This document shows, one piece after another, positions 36,743-46,077 of a stretch of 64,000 nt of DNA. The notes beneath the pieces were generated by a model that was given only the letters and a program-made list of their open reading frames with translations, ran no database searches and was not told where the DNA came from. The first letter of the stretch is position 1. Every line of letters begins with the position of its first letter. Both the position numbers and the translations under genes were made by a program. The DNA lies in contig NZ_NQYC01000001.1 in the NCBI RefSeq assembly GCF_003600835.1, positions 1,116,001 through 1,180,000 on the forward strand, given 5' to 3'. The DNA comes from Bacillus sp. PK3_68 (GTDB taxonomy: Bacteria; Bacillota; Bacilli; Bacillales; Domibacillaceae).

Positions 36743-37116
36743 TTGCTTTATACAATAGCTGCCATTTTAGGCGCCATTATTCTGTATACTTTATATATGT
36801 ATTTTTCCCGGAAAAAAGCGGTCCAATCGCTCTCGCAGGAAGAGTTCATTAAAGGTTACCGTAAAGCTCAGCTCATTGACGTCCGTGAACCGAACGAATT
36901 TGAAGCCGGCCATATTTTAGGCGCACGCAACATTCCGCTTACACAAATGAAAACGCGCATGAAAGAAATCCGCCCAGACAAGCCAGTGTATCTGTATTGC
37001 CAAAGCGGCCTGCGCAGCGGCAGAGCGGCTCAAACGTTATACAAAAAGGCTACCGTGACCTTTATCACCTGCAAGGCGGCTTTAAAAGCTGGACTGGAAA
37101 AGTGAAAAGCAAGTAA
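36743..37116 (+). pseudogene. yqhL: Rhodanese-like protein YqhL, frameshifted
   Basis: A membrane-anchored rhodanese-domain protein: one N-terminal helix (about 3-22), then QLIDVREPNEFEAGHILGARNIP and the active-site loop YLYCQSGLRSGRAA with the catalytic cysteine. The frame then changes at an A5 run (37043-37047): the reading continues as nonsense to 37105, whereas the next frame reads GYRDLYHLQGGFKSWTGK and stops at 37116, which is the expected end. One missing A restores a 124-residue protein. The TTG start at 36743 follows GGAAGGGG. Probably intact in the living cell if the indel is a sequencing error. Confidence 0.85.
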
Positions 37117-37144
37117 AAAACTGCCTCAAAGAGGCAGTTTTTTC
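37116..37144. terminator. Bidirectional terminator, yqhL / gcvPB
   Basis: AAAACTGCCTC / GAGGCAGTTTT stem with A and T tracts between the converging genes yqhL and gcvPB. Confidence 0.9.
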
Positions 37145-37151
37145 TATTAAA

Positions 37152-38624
37152 TTAAACGTTCTGCAGCTCTCTTTCGTAGCGAAGAACCGGCTTACGAGCG
37201 GCGGCCGTTTCATCAAGCCTGCCAATTACCGTTGTATGCGGTGCTTCCTGAACGATTTCCGGGTTGTCTTCAACTTCCTTCGCAATTTGGATCATGACGT
37301 CAATAAACGCATCAAGTGTTTCTTTTGACTCTGTTTCTGTCGGTTCAATCATCATACATTCTTCCACATTTAACGGGAAGTAGATTGTTGGCGGATGGAA
37401 GCCAAAATCAAGCAGACGCTTAGCGATATCAAGCGTGCGCACACCGAGTTTTTTCTGGCGCTTGCCACTCAATACAAACTCATGCTTGCAATGACGATCA
37501 AATGGTAGATCAAAGTAAGGAGCAAGCCTGCGCATCATATAGTTGGCATTTAACACGGCATATTCTGTTACTGCTTTTAAGCCGTCTGGCCCCATTGAGC
37601 GGATATACGTGTAAGCACGAACGTTGATTCCGAAGTTGCCGTAAAAAGGCTTCACGCGGCCAATAGACTGCGGACGATTATAGTCAAAACGATAGACTCC
37701 TTCTTCTTTAACCAGCACTGGCTTCGGCAAATAAGGAATTAAGTCCTTCTTGACACCGACAGGACCGGAACCCGGACCGCCACCGCCATGAGGACCGGTA
37801 AATGTTTTATGAAGATTTAAGTGAACGACATCAAATCCCATGTCCCCAGGCCGAGCTTTTGACATCACCGCATTTAAGTTAGCACCATCATAATACACCT
37901 TGCCGCCGACGCCATGAATAATCTCTGCAATTTCCAAGATATTCTCTTCAAACAAGCCGAGCGTATTCGGATTTGTCAGCATGAGCGCGGCTGTTGTTTC
38001 ATCAGCTACCCGTCTTAAATCCTCTAAGTCAACCAAACCGTCTTCTCCTGATTTTACCGTCACTGTTTCAAACCCGGCAACTGTTGCAGAAGCCGGGTTT
38101 GTGCCATGAGCAGAATCAGGCACAATGACCTTCGTACGGTTAAACTCTCCATTTTCTTCATGGAAAGCACGGATCATCATTAATCCCGTCCACTCACCCT
38201 GAGCTCCAGCTGCTGGTTGAAGTGTCACTTCATCCATGCCCGTAATTTCTTTTAAGTGTTCTTGAAGATCATACAGCAGCTCCATCGCCCCCTGCACAGT
38301 CTCTTCTTGCTGAAGCGGATGAATGTGGGCAAAGCCATCCAAACGAGCAACGTCTTCATTGATTTTTGGATTGTATTTCATCGTGCAAGAACCGAGCGGA
38401 TAAAATCCAGAGTCCACTCCATGATTTCTATTTGAAAGTGCTGTGTAATGACGCATAATATCCAGTTCAGAAACCTCTGGAAGTTCCGGCTCTTCTTCCC
38501 GCAAGTATCCTGCCGGCAAAAGGGTAGATAAATCTTTTTCTGGCACATCCAACTCAGGCAGACTATAGCCAATCCGCCCCGGCTGAGACAATTCAAAAAT
38601 AAGCTCCTGGTCCTTCTTATTCAT
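37152..38624 (-). CDS. gcvPB: Glycine dehydrogenase (decarboxylating) subunit 2
   Basis: PLP-binding half of the P-protein, which decarboxylates glycine and transfers the aminomethyl group to lipoyl-GcvH. The 490 residues contain the PLP lysine in [16 protein letters not shown] and the family text [14 protein letters not shown] and [10 protein letters not shown]. The start at 38624 ([21 protein letters not shown]) overlaps gcvPA by 8 bases. Third gene of the riboswitch-controlled gcvT-gcvPA-gcvPB operon. Confidence 0.97.
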   Translation of the reverse strand: MNKKDQELIFELSQPGRIGYSLPELDVPEKDLSTLLPAGYLREEEPELPEVSELDIMRHYTALSNRNHGVDSGFYPLGSCTMKYNPKINEDVARLDGFAHIHPLQQEETVQGAMELLYDLQEHLKEITGMDEVTLQPAAGAQGEWTGLMMIRAFHEENGEFNRTKVIVPDSAHGTNPASATVAGFETVTVKSGEDGLVDLEDLRRVADETTAALMLTNPNTLGLFEENILEIAEIIHGVGGKVYYDGANLNAVMSKARPGDMGFDVVHLNLHKTFTGPHGGGGPGSGPVGVKKDLIPYLPKPVLVKEEGVYRFDYNRPQSIGRVKPFYGNFGINVRAYTYIRSMGPDGLKAVTEYAVLNANYMMRRLAPYFDLPFDRHCKHEFVLSGKRQKKLGVRTLDIAKRLLDFGFHPPTIYFPLNVEECMMIEPTETESKETLDAFIDVMIQIAKEVEDNPEIVQEAPHTTVIGRLDETAAARKPVLRYERELQNV

Positions 38625-39963
38625 GGCTATCCCCCAATTCTTTTGCAAAGAGTTCAATTTCTTCTTTTGTCCGCATTTCTGTCACAGCAACAAGCATGCA
38701 GTTCTCCAGTCCCTCATAAGTAAGGCCAAGATCATAGCCGCCGATAATGCCTTTTTCGAGCAGCTTTTGATTTACTTCTTTTACTGGCTTATTCAGGCGG
38801 ACCACAAACTCATTAAATACAGGCCCGTCAAATACAATGTCTACGCCGTGCTGCTTTAATGTTTCTCTCGCGAAAAATGCTTTTTGCAAGTTTTGTACCG
38901 CTATTTCTCGTACTCCTTTTTTGCCTAAAGCTGTCATTGCTACACTGGCCGCAAGAGCATTAAGCGCCTGATTGGAACAAATATTGGAAGTCGCTTTGTC
39001 ACGGCGAATATGCTGCTCACGTGCTTGAAGCGTCAATACAAAGCCGCGTTGTCCTTGGTCATCATGCGTCTGGCCAACGAGGCGACCCGGAACTTTACGC
39101 ATCAGCTTTTTCGTCACCGCAAAATATCCGCAGTGCGGCCCGCCAAATTGAGCTGGAATGCCGAATGGCTGCGCATCGCCGACCACTATGTCCGCTCCAA
39201 GCTTTCCAGGAGGCGTCAACGCACCGAGAGCAAGCGGGTTAGAAGAAACGACAAACATTGCTTTTGCGCTATGAGCTGCTTTTTCCACTTCAGAAAGTGA
39301 CTCAATAGCTCCAAAGAAGTTAGGATATTGAACAATAACAGCTGCTGTATCGTTATCCACCAATGTATTTAATTGCTCAATATCTGTTACGCCATTTTTA
39401 TGAGGGATAACGACTACCTCAATGTTCTGACCTTTAGCATATGTTTTTAACACATCGCGCGACTCTGGGTGAACGGTTTCTGACACGAGCACTTTCTTTC
39501 TTTTCGTCTGGCCCGCACTTAGCATAGCCGCTTCCGCCAACGCTGTACCTCCGTCATACATAGAAGAGTTGGCCACATCCATACCTGTCAATTCACAAAT
39601 CATTGTTTGGAACTCAAAGATCGCCTGCAGCTCTCCTTGGGAGATTTCCGGCTGGTACGGTGTATACGCTGTGTAAAACTCCGAACGGGAAATTACATGA
39701 TCCACGATAGAAGGGGTATAATGATCATATACGCCCGCTCCTAAAAAGGAAGCATATTGCTTGGCATTTATATTCTTTGCTGCCAGTGAGCTTAATTCTT
39801 TTTTGAGTGCTGGTTCCGCTTTCGCTTTCTTAATATCATATAATCCTTGAAAGCGTACTTTTTCAGGAATATCCGCAAACAATTCGTCTATTGTTTGGAC
39901 ACCCACTGCTGCAAGCATTTCCTTTTTGTCCGTTTCTGTCATCGGCAAGTAACGATGCTTCAT
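38617..39963 (-). CDS. gcvPA: Glycine dehydrogenase (decarboxylating) subunit 1
   Basis: Partner half of the two-subunit P-protein. The 448 residues begin [17 protein letters not shown] and include [38 protein letters not shown] and [25 protein letters not shown] split as family blocks. It starts 23 bases after gcvT and overlaps gcvPB. Length as in B. subtilis. Confidence 0.97.
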   Translation of the reverse strand: MKHRYLPMTETDKKEMLAAVGVQTIDELFADIPEKVRFQGLYDIKKAKAEPALKKELSSLAAKNINAKQYASFLGAGVYDHYTPSIVDHVISRSEFYTAYTPYQPEISQGELQAIFEFQTMICELTGMDVANSSMYDGGTALAEAAMLSAGQTKRKKVLVSETVHPESRDVLKTYAKGQNIEVVVIPHKNGVTDIEQLNTLVDNDTAAVIVQYPNFFGAIESLSEVEKAAHSAKAMFVVSSNPLALGALTPPGKLGADIVVGDAQPFGIPAQFGGPHCGYFAVTKKLMRKVPGRLVGQTHDDQGQRGFVLTLQAREQHIRRDKATSNICSNQALNALAASVAMTALGKKGVREIAVQNLQKAFFARETLKQHGVDIVFDGPVFNEFVVRLNKPVKEVNQKLLEKGIIGGYDLGLTYEGLENCMLVAVTEMRTKEEIELFAKELGDSHE

Positions 39964-39986
39964 AATGTTTTCCCTTCCCTCTTCTT

Positions 39987-41087
39987 TTATTTTGAACGTT
40001 TATAGAATGGCGGTTTTACAGTTTTAGCTGCCAGCTTCTTACCGCGGACTTCCACCAGCAGTTCTTTACCAGGTACAGCACATTCTGCTTTTACTAAAGC
40101 GAGCCCGATATTTTTCTTTAAAGTCGGCGACTGAGTGCCGGTTGTCACATGACCAACTTGTTCTTCGCCTGAAAAAACAGTATATCCATGGCGCGGAATC
40201 CCCCGGTCAATCATTTCAAGACCAATCAGTTTTCGCTCCGGACCATTTTCTTTCTGTTCCTTTAGAACTTCCAGCCCGATAAAATCATCTTTATTTGTTT
40301 TCACAGCAAAGCCTAAGCCCGCTTCAATTGGAGAAATGTCTTCTGCCAGTTCTTGACCGTACAGCGCTAGATTTGCTTCAAACCGCAAAGTATCACGGGC
40401 ACCAAGACCACATGGAAGAAGCCCATCTTCTTCACCTGCTTCTAGAAGATCCTGCCACAGCTTAGGGGCCTCCTCACTGCGACTGTAAATTTCAAAGCCG
40501 TCTTCTCCCGTGTAACCAGTGCGTGACACAAGAGCAGGCACCCCATTGATTCTGACTTCTTGACGGAATTTAAAAGGCCTGATTTCGCCCAAATCCAAGT
40601 CAGATACAAGCTTTTGCAAGATTCCTTCTGCGGCTGGCCCTTGGATGGCAAGCTGTGCCCAGTCTTTTGATACATTTTCGATTTGCACGTCTCCTGCCTG
40701 ATGCTTCTTTAGCCAGGCAAAATCCTTATCTGTGTTAGCAGCATTGACAACAAGCAGGTAATTTTCTTCAGCAAGCATGTAAACAAGCAAATCATCAACA
40801 GCTCCGCCTTTTTCATTGCACATAATTGTATACATCGCTTGGTTCGGCTGCAGCTTTGACAAATCATTCGTCATCATCTTTTGGAGGAAAGCCAATGCGC
40901 CTTCTCCTTTTACAGTAACCTCACCCATGTGGGAAACGTCAAAAAGTCCTGCTTTTGTCCGGACAGCTTCATGTTCTTCCTTAATGCTTGAGAACTGAAC
41001 AGGCAGCTCCCATCCTCCAAAGTCAATTGTTTTTGCTCCAGACTGCTTATACCATTCAAACAATGGCGTGCGCTTTAACTCTCCCAT
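39987..41087 (-). CDS. gcvT: Aminomethyltransferase (glycine cleavage T-protein)
   Basis: It transfers the methylene carbon from aminomethyl-GcvH to tetrahydrofolate and releases ammonia. The 366 residues have the folate domain ([25 protein letters not shown], catalytic Asp in the same stretch), [13 protein letters not shown] and the C-terminal barrel with [18 protein letters not shown]. First gene of the operon; the glycine riboswitch lies directly upstream. Methylene-THF made here is the substrate of FolD at 18-19 kb. Confidence 0.97.
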   Translation of the reverse strand: MGELKRTPLFEWYKQSGAKTIDFGGWELPVQFSSIKEEHEAVRTKAGLFDVSHMGEVTVKGEGALAFLQKMMTNDLSKLQPNQAMYTIMCNEKGGAVDDLLVYMLAEENYLLVVNAANTDKDFAWLKKHQAGDVQIENVSKDWAQLAIQGPAAEGILQKLVSDLDLGEIRPFKFRQEVRINGVPALVSRTGYTGEDGFEIYSRSEEAPKLWQDLLEAGEEDGLLPCGLGARDTLRFEANLALYGQELAEDISPIEAGLGFAVKTNKDDFIGLEVLKEQKENGPERKLIGLEMIDRGIPRHGYTVFSGEEQVGHVTTGTQSPTLKKNIGLALVKAECAVPGKELLVEVRGKKLAAKTVKPPFYKRSK

Positions 41088-41141
41088 TTCCCTACCCCTC
41101 TCTCATTGTCATTCTCGCGGTTCAGCCCATTATTTTTGCAT

Positions 41142-41182
41142 AAAAAAAGACAGAGAACAGCTTATAAAAGTTGTTCTCTGTC
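41142..41182 (-). terminator. Expression-platform terminator of the glycine riboswitch
   Basis: GACAGAGAACA / TGTTCTCTGTC stem followed by T7 on the minus strand. Its left arm overlaps the 3' strand of the second aptamer (GGACAGAG), so glycine binding can prevent its formation and switch gcv on. Confidence 0.88.
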
Positions 41183-41352
41183 CTTGAACCTGAAAGTTTA
41201 ACCTGATGAACAGGCTGTCTTCTTTGGTGGTTTCGTTACGAAACGCTCTCCAGAGTCGCGTCCAGCAAGAGTTCTTTTGCCTGAGAGATTCACAAAAAGC
41301 TTGTTTGCTCCTTCGGCGCTGTATGAACAGTCTCTCCCCTCGCCTTCATTCG
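41183..41352 (-). promoter_or_regulatory. Tandem glycine riboswitch upstream of gcvT
   Basis: Two consecutive aptamers are visible on the minus strand. Aptamer 1 has GGGGAGAG, GCGCCGAAGGAGCAA and CTCTCAGGCAAAAGAAC; aptamer 2 has GCGACTCTGGAGAG, CACCAAAGAAGAC and TTTCAGGTTCAAGGAC. This core is characteristic of the gcvT element, and it precedes the glycine cleavage operon. It works as an ON switch in Bacillus. Confidence 0.95.
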
Positions 41353-41382
41353 CTATATTTAATTAATAAATGGGCATACTAT

Positions 41383-41421
41383 GAACATCTGATTCATACG
41401 AATCAAGAATGTTCGCTTTTT
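41383..41421 (+). terminator. Terminator-like inverted repeat between the riboswitch and yqhH
   Basis: A nested inverted repeat, GAACAT...TGATTC-ATAC-GAATCA...ATGTTC (41383-41414), is followed by GCTTTTTTG on the plus strand. No plus-strand gene lies to its left, so it is either an attenuator in the yqhH leader, the end of an antisense transcript, or an operator. Confidence 0.5.
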
Positions 41422-41507
41422 TGTAAAATGACATAATATTTTGTTCAATTACATCCTACCATTAAAGGTAAGGTTTCGGCAACATATTTTATAAAGGAGT
41501 TTTTCAA

Positions 41508-43208
41508 ATGAATGTGGAAATCTATTTTAATCACGCCTGGGAAGAAGAATTAGAGAAAAGAATAGAACAAGACGGGCCGTGGGGCAATTGGCCGCTCTTT
41601 CAATCAACTGTAAACATGGAAACACGAATGATGGTGCCGAATTTTGAAGGATTGTTAGCTCCTAGCTTTTTACCAGAGCTTACGGCCTTGCCCCATCAGC
41701 TTGAAGCAGCTAGAAGAGTAGTGGAAGAAATGAATGGAAAAGCGATTTTAGCGGACGAAGTAGGGCTGGGAAAAACGATTGAAGCCGGATTGGTATTAAA
41801 AGAATACTTGATCCGTGGCCTCGTGAAAAAAGTGTTAATTTTAGCTCCAGCTTCCCTTGTCTCCCAATGGGCCAATGAATTAAATAGTAAGTTTTATATT
41901 CCTGCTATCGCTCAGAAAAAATTTTATGCGTGGGATCAGCATGACATCGTCATCTCGTCTATCGACACGGCGAAGCGAAGCCCTCACAAAGAAAAGATCT
42001 ATGAACAAGACTATGATTTAGTCATTATCGATGAGGCTCATAAATTAAAAAACCATAAAACCAAAAACTATCAGTTTGTCCGTCATTTAAAAAAGAAGTT
42101 TTGCCTGCTTTTAACGGCAACACCTATTCAAAACCGTCTTGATGAAATGTTTCATCTTGTTTCATTATTAAAGCCCGGCCATCTTGGTAGCGAAGGACAA
42201 TTTACAGAGCGGTTTAAAAAGGGCGACCGCCAGGTACAAAATCATCATCATTTAATCAAGCTAATGAATAAAGTGATGATTCGTAACCGCCGGCAGGATA
42301 CAGGGGTGGAATGGACAGCGAGAAAAGTAGAATCAGTAAAAGTAACGTTCACAGAAGAAGAACGTTCCCTCTATCAGGCTCTTGAGTATTTCGTTCGCAG
42401 CCAGCCTGACGATGTACGATCTTCCTTTTCTTTGCTTACTTTGCAACGGGAAGCTTGCAGCAGCAAAGAGGCAGTCTTTTTTACCTTGAAGAACATGGCT
42501 AGAAAGCTGTACGGAGATCATCTTGATTTTCCGGAGAGTTTCCAAAACGTTTTGTCCCACATCCAAAATGTAACACGAAACTCAAAAGCGGAAAAAGCGC
42601 TTGAACTCGTTCAATCTATTAATGATAAAGTCATTATCTTTACTGAATATCGAGCCACTCAATTATATTTGCAATGGTTCTTTAAACAAAACGGCATTTC
42701 GTCCGTTCCTTTTCGTGGTGGCTTTAAGCGCGGGAAAAAAGATTGGATGAAACAACTTTTTGAAAAGCAGGCACAAGTCTTAATTGCTACAGAAGCTGGC
42801 GGAGAAGGATTAAACCTGCAGTTTTGTCACCATGTCATTAACTTTGACCTTCCCTGGAATCCGATGCGCCTTGAACAAAGAATTGGCCGTGTTCATCGTT
42901 TCGGGCAAACGAAAGATGTACGCATTTACAATTTCAGCACTGAAGATACGATTGAAGACAGAATTCTGCAGCTTCTTTATGAAAAAATCCATTTATTTGA
43001 ACAAGCTGTCGGACAATTAGATGATATTTTAGAGAAAATGGACATTCCCAATATGCAGGAACACTTGGCTGATATTTTTCAAAACTCAAGAACGGAAGGA
43101 GAGCTGCGCGTCAAGATGAAAAACCTTGAAGCTGTCATTGATCTGGCTAACGAGTGGCATGAAGAGGAGGAATCATTTAGTGAAAAACGAAATTCATCTA
43201 TTTCTTGA
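41508..43208 (+). CDS. yqhH: SNF2-family DEAD/DEAH-box helicase YqhH
   Basis: A Swi2/Snf2 type ATPase of 566 residues with Walker A ADEVGLGKTIEAGL (about 80-93), DEAH box IIDEAHKLKN, motif III LTATPIQNR and the C-terminal helicase half with TEAGGEGLNLQFC and QRIGRVHRFGQ. A bacterial RapA-like function (recycling RNA polymerase or remodelling nucleoprotein) is possible, but no role is established. Divergent from gcvT, as in B. subtilis; ATG after AAAGGAG. Confidence 0.94.
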   Translation: MNVEIYFNHAWEEELEKRIEQDGPWGNWPLFQSTVNMETRMMVPNFEGLLAPSFLPELTALPHQLEAARRVVEEMNGKAILADEVGLGKTIEAGLVLKEYLIRGLVKKVLILAPASLVSQWANELNSKFYIPAIAQKKFYAWDQHDIVISSIDTAKRSPHKEKIYEQDYDLVIIDEAHKLKNHKTKNYQFVRHLKKKFCLLLTATPIQNRLDEMFHLVSLLKPGHLGSEGQFTERFKKGDRQVQNHHHLIKLMNKVMIRNRRQDTGVEWTARKVESVKVTFTEEERSLYQALEYFVRSQPDDVRSSFSLLTLQREACSSKEAVFFTLKNMARKLYGDHLDFPESFQNVLSHIQNVTRNSKAEKALELVQSINDKVIIFTEYRATQLYLQWFFKQNGISSVPFRGGFKRGKKDWMKQLFEKQAQVLIATEAGGEGLNLQFCHHVINFDLPWNPMRLEQRIGRVHRFGQTKDVRIYNFSTEDTIEDRILQLLYEKIHLFEQAVGQLDDILEKMDIPNMQEHLADIFQNSRTEGELRVKMKNLEAVIDLANEWHEEEESFSEKRNSSIS

Positions 43209-43953
43209 AAATTATTTTAGAGCAGCTGAATGCACATTTTTACAAGAAACAGAAGGAGCCCTCTGTGTAAAGCTGACTCCTGAGATTGATAAGGAACTAA
43301 TGAACCGGCCCTTTTACTGGCATTATGCCGAAAAAACTGGAATGAAGGCAGAACCACTTTCGTTAACACTGATTACCGATCAGGCAAAAGCGCCTCCGAA
43401 TATTGAAGGAGAAAGCGTGCATTTCGGTACACCGCGCTTACAGCAAATTTTTGAATCAGCAAAGAAACATACAAGTTTCATCCGACTTTACGAACAGAGA
43501 GAGTCTGGCAGCCAGCAGCCGCTTCAGCCCTGGCTCTTAGTTAATATAAAGGTCTCCTATGAAGCAAATCACAAAAAAGATATCTTTCATTCACTGGGCC
43601 TCAATTTAATTAATGGAGCAATTCAAGAAGAATTTATGAATGTACTCAATCGGAAGCTATTAGTATCAAAAATCCCTGACTTTTCTTTTACCATTACTCC
43701 TTTAATCAAGCCGAAAAGCGGCGTCAAAAGGCTTCAACGTTTTTTGACATCCCGACTTGAAAAAGAAACTCATGATTGGGCGGTAAAAGCTAAGAAAGAA
43801 TGGGAAGAGGATTTGGTCTTACTTGATTATTTTTATGAAGATGAGGAGAAGCCCGAAGCTTATTTTATTGAAAAGGCCGCATTGGAAAAACAGTATTCTC
43901 CGAAGATTCATGTAGATATTATTAATGGCGGTGTAATCTATTTGCACTCATAG
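43180..43953 (+). CDS. yqhG: YqhG family protein
   Basis: This protein of unknown function has 257 residues. The GTG at 43180 follows GAGGAGGAA and gives VKNEIHLFLENYF, matching the family start; the frame overlaps the yqhH end by 29 bases. Conserved text: VKLTPEIDKELMNRPFYWHY and VHFGTPRLQQIF. No membrane segment or known fold is recognised. The constant pairing with YqhH suggests a joint function. Confidence 0.9.
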   Translation: MKNEIHLFLENYFRAAECTFLQETEGALCVKLTPEIDKELMNRPFYWHYAEKTGMKAEPLSLTLITDQAKAPPNIEGESVHFGTPRLQQIFESAKKHTSFIRLYEQRESGSQQPLQPWLLVNIKVSYEANHKKDIFHSLGLNLINGAIQEEFMNVLNRKLLVSKIPDFSFTITPLIKPKSGVKRLQRFLTSRLEKETHDWAVKAKKEWEEDLVLLDYFYEDEEKPEAYFIEKAALEKQYSPKIHVDIINGGVIYLHS

Positions 43954-43954
43954 A

Positions 43955-44004
43955 TAAAAAGCGCTGGCCATCACTTTTTATGAAAGAGCTGGCGCAGCGC
44001 TAAT
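43955..44004 (-). terminator. Terminator of the comG-yqzE operon
   Basis: AGCGCTG-GCCA / TGGC-CAGCGCT stem with a 19-base loop and TTTTTA on the minus strand. The stem includes the last codons and stop of yqzE. Confidence 0.7.
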
Positions 44005-44141
44005 GGAAGCAGGCCGAACCACCTAAAAGAAAAGTTGGCACGGCCAGCCCGCTTTTGGTGTCGCTTTTCTTTCCTTACTTTTTTCGGTTCACTAAAATAA
44101 CCGAGAAACGTTTCTACAAAATATCTTACATAGTCGCTCAT
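43971..44141 (-). CDS. yqzE: YqzE family small protein
   Basis: This 56-residue basic protein starts MSDYVRYFVETFLGYF and ends with an amphipathic hydrophobic stretch (FRWFGLLPLALRQLF); the middle is rich in Lys and Arg. The ATG at 44141 follows CAGGAGGCGG. It matches the YqzE family always found after comGG in Bacilli, in the same operon. Function unknown; a role in competence is not shown. Confidence 0.88.
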   Translation of the reverse strand: MSDYVRYFVETFLGYFSEPKKVRKEKRHQKRAGRANFSFRWFGLLPLALRQLFHKK

Positions 44142-44201
44142 ATACACCGCCTCCTGTAGTCGGTGTCATTTTTTCCAGTTTTGCCTTATTTTAAACGCTG
44201 T

Positions 44202-44582
44202 TTATTCAACCCATTGGATAATCCGTCTCTCCGTCATGCTGTAAATAACTTTTGTTGAAAAGCGGGAATCCGGTTTATTGGTCTTTAAATGAACCACTAC
44301 TAGTTCTTCTCCCTCGTTGGGCTGAGCGGCATAAACGACTTTTCCGCGATTTGTACGATACTCGCCGTACAGGGAGGTTCCTTGTTCCAACAAGGGAAGA
44401 ATTTCCTGAAGGGTCATTGATTCTATCACTTTTGTTTCATAATAATCTGTCAAAAACAAAGCTGTCTTCTGCTTGCTCACAAAAATACCCGTTCCGAAAA
44501 TGGCAGCTGTGCAAACAATAGTGAAAAGTAGAAGTGTATAAGGAAGAATGACTCCCTTTTCATTGGTGATTACACCTTTCAT
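44202..44582 (-). CDS. comGG: Competence pseudopilus protein ComGG
   Basis: Minor pseudopilin of the DNA-uptake apparatus. The 126 residues have an N-terminal hydrophobic helix after a short cytosolic piece (NEKGVILPYTLLLFTIVC). The usual GFTL prepilin site is degenerate (KGVIL), as is typical of ComGG. Start overlaps the comGF stop (ATGA). Assignment rests on position and general form. Confidence 0.88.
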   Translation of the reverse strand: MKGVITNEKGVILPYTLLLFTIVCTAAIFGTGIFVSKQKTALFLTDYYETKVIESMTLQEILPLLEQGTSLYGEYRTNRGKVVYAAQPNEGEELVVVHLKTNKPDSRFSTKVIYSMTERRIIQWVE

Positions 44583-45073
44583 ATAGCCTCTCCTGCAAAT
44601 ATATGAAATTGTGCCTTTTCTTTCTCACCATTTTTAAAGCCTGCCTCCGCGCACAACAGTGAACCACATGGATAAAATTGTATGGATGAAGCTTGCTGAA
44701 GAATCATCTCATGCCCTCTGCCACCCACTCTTCTTCTTACGCCATCATTATATTTTTCAATTGAAATAACATCTGTTCCTTGAATAAACGTCAGTTTTTG
44801 CGCGCTTATTTGAAGAGAATGGGAAACATTTATTTCCTTTCTAAGCTGCAGTACAAACAGCTCCCACTCTGCCCTTCTTTCCGGCTTAAGTTGTTCTTCT
44901 GTCTGATATACTGCTCCGTATATAAGCGGGAAGAGAGCAGCAATACTGATAAAGATGAGTAAAACGAACAAAGACTCTACGATTGTAAACCCCCTATTGT
45001 TTCTTAATACAGTAGACTTCTCCCGATACTTCAAAACAAGCTGATCCAATGCTCGTTTCCCAGGAAATATCAT
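44579..45073 (-). CDS. comGF: Competence minor pseudopilin ComGF
   Basis: A minor pseudopilin with the prepilin motif NNRGFTIVESLFVLLIF followed by a helix and a C-terminal domain with KYNDGVRRRVGGRGHEMIL. The start is uncertain: the ATG at 45073 has GGGAGAG upstream and is chosen, giving 164 aa, but the mature region begins much later. It overlaps comGE by about 80 bases. Confidence 0.88.
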   Translation of the reverse strand: MIFPGKRALDQLVLKYREKSTVLRNNRGFTIVESLFVLLIFISIAALFPLIYGAVYQTEEQLKPERRAEWELFVLQLRKEINVSHSLQISAQKLTFIQGTDVISIEKYNDGVRRRVGGRGHEMILQQASSIQFYPCGSLLCAEAGFKNGEKEKAQFHIFAGEAI

Positions 45074-45302
45074 ATTTCTCTCCCTCTCTCTCATAGACCA
45101 CGTGAAAGTCTTCTCCTTCAATCATTTGCTTTGCCCCCTCTTCATATAAAAGCCTCATCCCCTTTTGCCTCTCCCAAAGGGCTTTGGATTGTCCTGTCAT
45201 TTGCCCCATCAATGGCAGTATAAAAGCGGCTAGCATGGCTATGACCATTAAAGATAGTAAGCTTTCTGCAAGTGTAAAGCCCCCTTCATTGTTCTTTAAC
45301 AT
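44994..45302 (-). CDS. comGE: Competence minor pseudopilin ComGE
   Basis: A 102-residue minor pseudopilin with the prepilin cleavage motif EGGFTLAESLLSLMVIAML. The ATG at 45302 follows AAGGGGAG. It overlaps comGD by 17 bases and comGF extensively, so the operon is tightly coupled. Confidence 0.9.
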   Translation of the reverse strand: MLKNNEGGFTLAESLLSLMVIAMLAAFILPLMGQMTGQSKALWERQKGMRLLYEEGAKQMIEGEDFHVVYEREGEKYDISWETSIGSACFEVSGEVYCIKKQ

Positions 45303-45747
45303 AAAATCTCCCCTTGCCAATTTGAAAAATCAACGAAATGTGACGATCAAGGTATTCAAAATGAACGGTGCCAAAGCTGCTTGTATTCCCATTCGGCAAA
45401 AAAGATAATTTGGCTAACGATCCATCCACATATCGAATAGTATCAGGCATGCTCCTTTGAACAAACAAGTTCGTAGGAGCAGTCAGCGGCCGAATGGTAT
45501 AGCGATTTTCCGTATAAATAAACCTCACTTCCACTACCTCTTGCTTGGCAATAGCATACGACTGAGCGAGAAACAGGTCTGCCTGCAGTTGATTGAGAAA
45601 TTGTTGTTTTTCAAAGTCAGCAGCTACCCTTGGAAAAGGAAGCACAGCTACCGATAGTAAAACGACTATAACTGTGAGAATGACCATCGTTTCAACAAGG
45701 GTAAAGCCCTCATCTGATCTTGCGCACCGTTCTATTTTATTTAACAA
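45286..45747 (-). CDS. comGD: Competence pseudopilin ComGD
   Basis: A pseudopilin of about 153 residues with the motif DEGFTLVETMVILTVIVVLL and a GspH-like globular domain (DLFLAQSYAIAKQEVVEVRF). The TTG at 45747 lies 6 bases after GGAGAGG and is preferred over upstream TTG and ATG codons. It overlaps comGC by 11 bases. Confidence 0.9.
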   Translation of the reverse strand: MLNKIERCARSDEGFTLVETMVILTVIVVLLSVAVLPFPRVAADFEKQQFLNQLQADLFLAQSYAIAKQEVVEVRFIYTENRYTIRPLTAPTNLFVQRSMPDTIRYVDGSLAKLSFLPNGNTSSFGTVHFEYLDRHISLIFQIGKGRFYVKEQ

Positions 45748-46060
45748 TTGATACCTCTCCATCGGCTCCAATCTTTAATTGGTCTCCATTTGGGCAAGCT
45801 GTTTCATCGCTTCTTAAATAACCGCTCTCTACCATATCCCCGACGGATGATGGAAATTTCTTTAAATCAATCCGGTAAGCCTGCACCTGTCCTTGCACCA
45901 TATGTTTAAATGCTGTACATCCTTTGCTATTAATATTGCGGCTCTGTTTTGCTACATTTGGAATAGCGATAAATAACAATACTGAAATGACTAATAAAAC
46001 AATCATCATTTCAATTAATGTAAACCCTGATTCATTTTTTACTAGACGATTTATTTTCAC
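45737..46060 (-). CDS. comGC: Major competence pseudopilin ComGC
   Basis: The major subunit of the competence pilus. The 107 residues begin VKINRLVKNESGFTLIEMMIVLL with the class 3 prepilin site before F-T-L-I-E, a long hydrophobic helix and the ComGC segment CPNGDQLKIGADG near the end. The GTG at 46060 follows GGGAGGA by about 8 bases; the long in-frame upstream region overlaps comGB and is rejected. Processed by the ComC peptidase. Confidence 0.95.
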   Translation of the reverse strand: MKINRLVKNESGFTLIEMMIVLLVISVLLFIAIPNVAKQSRNINSKGCTAFKHMVQGQVQAYRIDLKKFPSSVGDMVESGYLRSDETACPNGDQLKIGADGEVSIVK

Positions 46061-46077
46061 CGGCTCATCCTCCCTCT

